Shown: positions 9,016 to 11,384 of the stretch, one piece after another
Position numbering within the stretch: the first letter of the stretch is position 1
How the letters are laid out: each line of letters starts with the position of its first letter
Assembly: GCA_028565715.1 (NCBI GenBank)
Contig: JAOXYC010208795.1
Location: 1-11,384, forward strand
Length of the DNA: 11,384 nt
DNA from: Phoronis pallida
Lineage: Eukaryota > Phoronida > Phoronidae
Direction: 5' to 3'
Translations under genes and position numbers: made by a program
The notes under the pieces: model-generated
The model's input: the letters and a program-made list of their open reading frames with translations, nothing else
Told to the model about the DNA's origin: nothing
The model's database searches: none

Positions 9016-9293
9016 TGTTACTGCATGATAACAACTCTTGTTTCTACGTCAAATAATTTATTTTTAGTCTTTGATGTTTTGGCCGAAACTTGAAACTTTC
9101 CCAGGGGCATACGGAGGCGACTTAATGAATAAAATCGCATAACAACTGTTTCACATAAGAATTTTGCAAGTTTTTTATCACCATTATTAACTGGGATTTG
9201 TTTCTGACGCATGTTAACTGTGATGTCAAAGTTTTACATTGTTTCATGTTTGTTTAACCCAGCCCATCTTGTAATGTAAACGTGTTCAACAGC
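9016..9293 (+). other. Presumed downstream intron, no gene seen
   Basis: A 64-codon minus-strand frame at 9018-9212 overlaps this stretch but has no known domain. Near its end, ATGTAAACGTGTTCAACA at 9274-9291 loosely resembles the unit of the tandem array that follows. Confidence 0.4.
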
Positions 9294-9372
9294 AAAAGCC
9301 ATAGCTTTGTGCTATGTAAAGGATCGTCAAAAGCCACAACTTTATGTAAAGGATCGTCAAAAGCCACAGCTT
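9294..9372 (+). repeat. Short tandem array, about 2.5 copies of a 30-35-bp unit
   Basis: AAAAGCCATAGCTT opens copy 1 (9294-9328), and AAAAGCCACAACTT opens copy 2 (9329-9358). Copy 3 is partial (9359-9372). Each full copy ends TATGTAAAGGATCGTC. Copy 1 has five extra bases (tgtgc) relative to copy 2. Nothing suggests a coding or regulatory role. The unit is too variable in length and too few in number for a CRISPR array. Confidence 0.85.
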
Positions 9373-9738
9373 AGACACTCTATTGGAGTCTCTCTATTGA
9401 GTTGTTTAACGTCTAGCTTGCTTTTCCCAGGATCCCTTGTTTAGTCAGCTCAGAGAGCGCATACATCATTACGAAGTGTGAACAAAGTCTCCATGTAACA
9501 CTATTTGCCTAGGTAGTTTGTGGAATGTTGTTCCTTTTATGTCTTCATGTTTGCTGAATAAAACAGATATTTTTCCAAATAAAAAATGATATAATATGTA
9601 ACTATTTATTTTAACTGTTTGAATCGGTGTATAATTGCTAACTTGACTACAAATTAATTTTAGTTTCGGCTCTTTGATGTTTAGTATTTCTTGATTTCTC
9701 TGCAATAATCAGTTCAATGAAGGTGTCTCCTTTTTCAG

Positions 9739-9780
9739 AAGTTGATTTCAAGTCAAAAATATACCCCTCCCTTTCCTTCA
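9739..9780 (+). other. Weak candidate 42-nt microexon
   Basis: A good acceptor, gtgtctcctttttcag, ends at 9738. A donor-like tca|gtaagc begins at 9781. The 42 bases between are a multiple of three and, in phase 0 to match the Musashi exon, have no stop (KLISSQKYTPPFPS). The peptide does not resemble the expected RRM2 beta2 strand and would disrupt the fold if inserted there. The segment ends in a second pyrimidine tract (cccctccctttccttcag), so it may simply be two acceptor-like tracts. Confidence 0.15.
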
Positions 9781-9930
9781 GTAAGCGATTTCCAATGTTG
9801 TAGTGTCTCAAATCAGTTAACATCTTTCAGCTGTTGAAATAAGCCCTGTTTTGTAATGTAAGCAAATAGGGTGTAATGGAGTTTGGTTGTTAAAAAATTG
9901 TAGACGTCAATCAGTGTGATGTGGCACTGA

Positions 9931-10035
9931 CCTCGTCTGGGACGTCTGCTGACTCTGGGACGTCTGCTGGCCTCGCTATGGAGCCCTGCGAACCCAGGAG
10001 AACCTGAAGAAACCCTGTTGAAGCCAAGAAGCTCT
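9931..10035. repeat. Locally GC-rich patch with an 18-bp tandem repeat
   Basis: TCTGGGACGTCTGCTG occurs at 9936-9951 and 9954-9969 (period 18). The surrounding bases up to about 10025 are clearly richer in G and C than their neighbours. Two overlapping forward frames of under 40 codons cross it, without convincing splice sites. It may be a fragment of an old repeat or of a processed sequence; I do not recognise it. Confidence 0.55.
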
Positions 10036-11384
10036 CTTAGATAAAATACAACATGGTTCGGTTTAAACTTTGATTATGGTGGGGTGGTTGCTACTTAAAT
10101 CTAAAAAATCTCTTGCAGTATTTTCAAAAATGTATGCGTCATCTAGACTGTTTATTTCTACTCTATCCCAAGTCATTGACGTCAGGACTCAGAATTCAAA
10201 TTTTTTAAGTGTTAACAGTGAATCTTGAAATGTGTTTTTACTTGAAGTTGAATGCTCCATTTAATTCAAGCTTATTAACCATTTCCTCAAATGGTTCTGC
10301 TTAAAACTTTATATTACCATGGTGATGATAAGGTGCTCTGACAATTTTTACTGTTCAATGTGACATTTTAACTTTTCAAAACTGATGTGAAATTGATGTT
10401 AACACACTTCAAGTTTATAACACTTGTCGATAAAAAAGATTTTGTGAAACTATTAAGTAGTGTCAAATTTTGTAAAAAGGTGTGGTTTTGAAGAAATGTT
10501 AAATTGAAACTGAATATTTGGAATCTCTATGATTGTGTTTTGAGCATCAATAGTTAAAAATTCAACAAATTTACACTGTTATCAGCCTACTACTTCTGAA
10601 CGTGATAATTTACACTGTGTTGAAGACGCCCATTAGACAAATGTCAAACAATATATTCAATTCAAAATCTTTGATACACTGCATAGATGTCATTATGCTA
10701 ATTGAACATGGTTTTCTTAATGTAAATCAGAAATTAATGACATTGTCGTTTCATCAATGTGGAGAAATAGATCGAATGAACTGTGTTAAGAAATTAAACG
10801 ACATTTATGCAATGCAAGGTTTAAAAATCAGTAACGAAAAAATTTTTTTTGCGAACACGGGAAGCAAATTGTCATTTTCCATACTATTTTTTTTGTCCTC
10901 ATTAAAATAAACAACACACAGAAATGCTGAGATTTTGTGATATGTGTTTGTTGCATTTCTTTATCCTACAATGTATGAGAAGATTGTTTGCGTAAAAGTT
11001 GACTCTTGATGTGTTCACAGTAGTACTTTTGATTTATCGGTTGATTTTACAGTGAATTAACGATGTGGCGATGTATGGATATTATCTGCTGGCTCTTCAT
11101 AGTACTCTAACATGAATCTTGTCGCTACCCACTTCCTGGCGTATAAATACGTTAGCGCATGCAAGAACAATGATGCGTAAAATCAAAGATCATGGTTTTG
11201 CTTATAATGACCTGCATCGTTCTTAAGAAGGTGTTCAATAATTCATTCTTTCAAACGTTTTATCCTCCGAACTTATTAATTCATTCCCTTAAGTTCTCCA
11301 TCTTTCAGTGAGTGTTTAAAAAATTGAATGCTAAATTAACTTAGAAATATTTTGTTCAGAAAAAGTTGAGATTATATCTTTAGT
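10036..11384 (+). other. Presumed downstream intron, no gene seen
   Basis: AT-rich sequence with a 102-codon frame at 10602-10910 that has no recognisable domain. A TATAAA-containing small palindrome (CGTAT-AA-ATACG, 11140-11151) could resemble a core promoter, but nothing downstream supports a transcript. Acceptor-like ctccatctttcag at 11296-11308 is followed by TGAGTG, giving CA|GTGAGT rather than the AG|GT needed for a recursive site. Confidence 0.45.

Noticed and set aside
9294-9372. Possible CRISPR-like repeats
   Set aside because: The unit length varies, there are only about 2.5 copies, no spacers lie between them, and the context is eukaryotic.
10321-10385. Second possible C/D-box snoRNA (TGATGA with a downstream CTGA)
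   Set aside because: No terminal stem pairs the two boxes; chance matches of such short boxes are expected in AT-rich DNA.
10602-10910. 102-codon plus-strand open frame
   Set aside because: Low-complexity, AT-driven residues, no known domain and no splice or promoter context.
11138-11152. TATA-box-like sequence
   Set aside because: TATAAA is frequent in AT-rich DNA; here it is part of a small palindrome with no transcript or coding region after it in the window.
11296-11315. Possible recursive (ratchet) splice site
   Set aside because: The sequence reads cag|tgagtg, so acceptor AG and donor GT overlap by one base instead of abutting as AG|GT.

Overview
The window looks like nuclear DNA of an animal, most likely a bilaterian invertebrate. 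It is AT-rich, has no long open reading frame and no bacterial gene packing, and is scattered with small non-autonomous transposon-like inverted repeats. It contains one short, well-bounded coding exon with canonical splice sites. I cannot place the species from this sequence. The long introns argue against a compact genome such as a nematode's.

The one confident gene piece is a 96-nt, phase-0/phase-0 exon at 6260-6355 on the + strand. It encodes the start of the second RNA-recognition motif (RRM2) of a Musashi-family RNA-binding protein: the inter-RRM linker end, the RNP2 beta strand and the first alpha helix. A pyrimidine-rich acceptor precedes it and a GTGAGT donor follows it. I found no exon carrying the matching RNP1 strand downstream and no RRM1 exon upstream. 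The rest of the window is therefore best read as two long flanking introns (at least 6.2 kb upstream and 5.0 kb downstream), both running past the window edges.

The introns carry most of the visible structure. From left to right these are: paired small hairpins (1062-1097); a perfect 26-bp palindrome (1750-1775); a 310-bp MITE with long inverted ends and a TAATA target duplication (2616-2935); a 126-bp near-perfect foldback just upstream of the exon (6022-6147); a 67-bp tandem duplication just downstream of the donor, with three TTGGTT-N10-AACCAA hairpins (6380-6536); a 111-bp MITE with an exact 8-bp target duplication (8060-8186); a 55-bp hairpin (8961-9015); a short tandem array (9294-9372); a weak 42-nt exon-like segment (9739-9780); and a locally GC-rich patch with an 18-bp tandem repeat (about 9931-10025).

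I see no CRISPR array, rRNA, convincing tRNA, defence system or operon. The exon, flanked by strong RNA-foldable elements on both sides, is the most interesting arrangement here.
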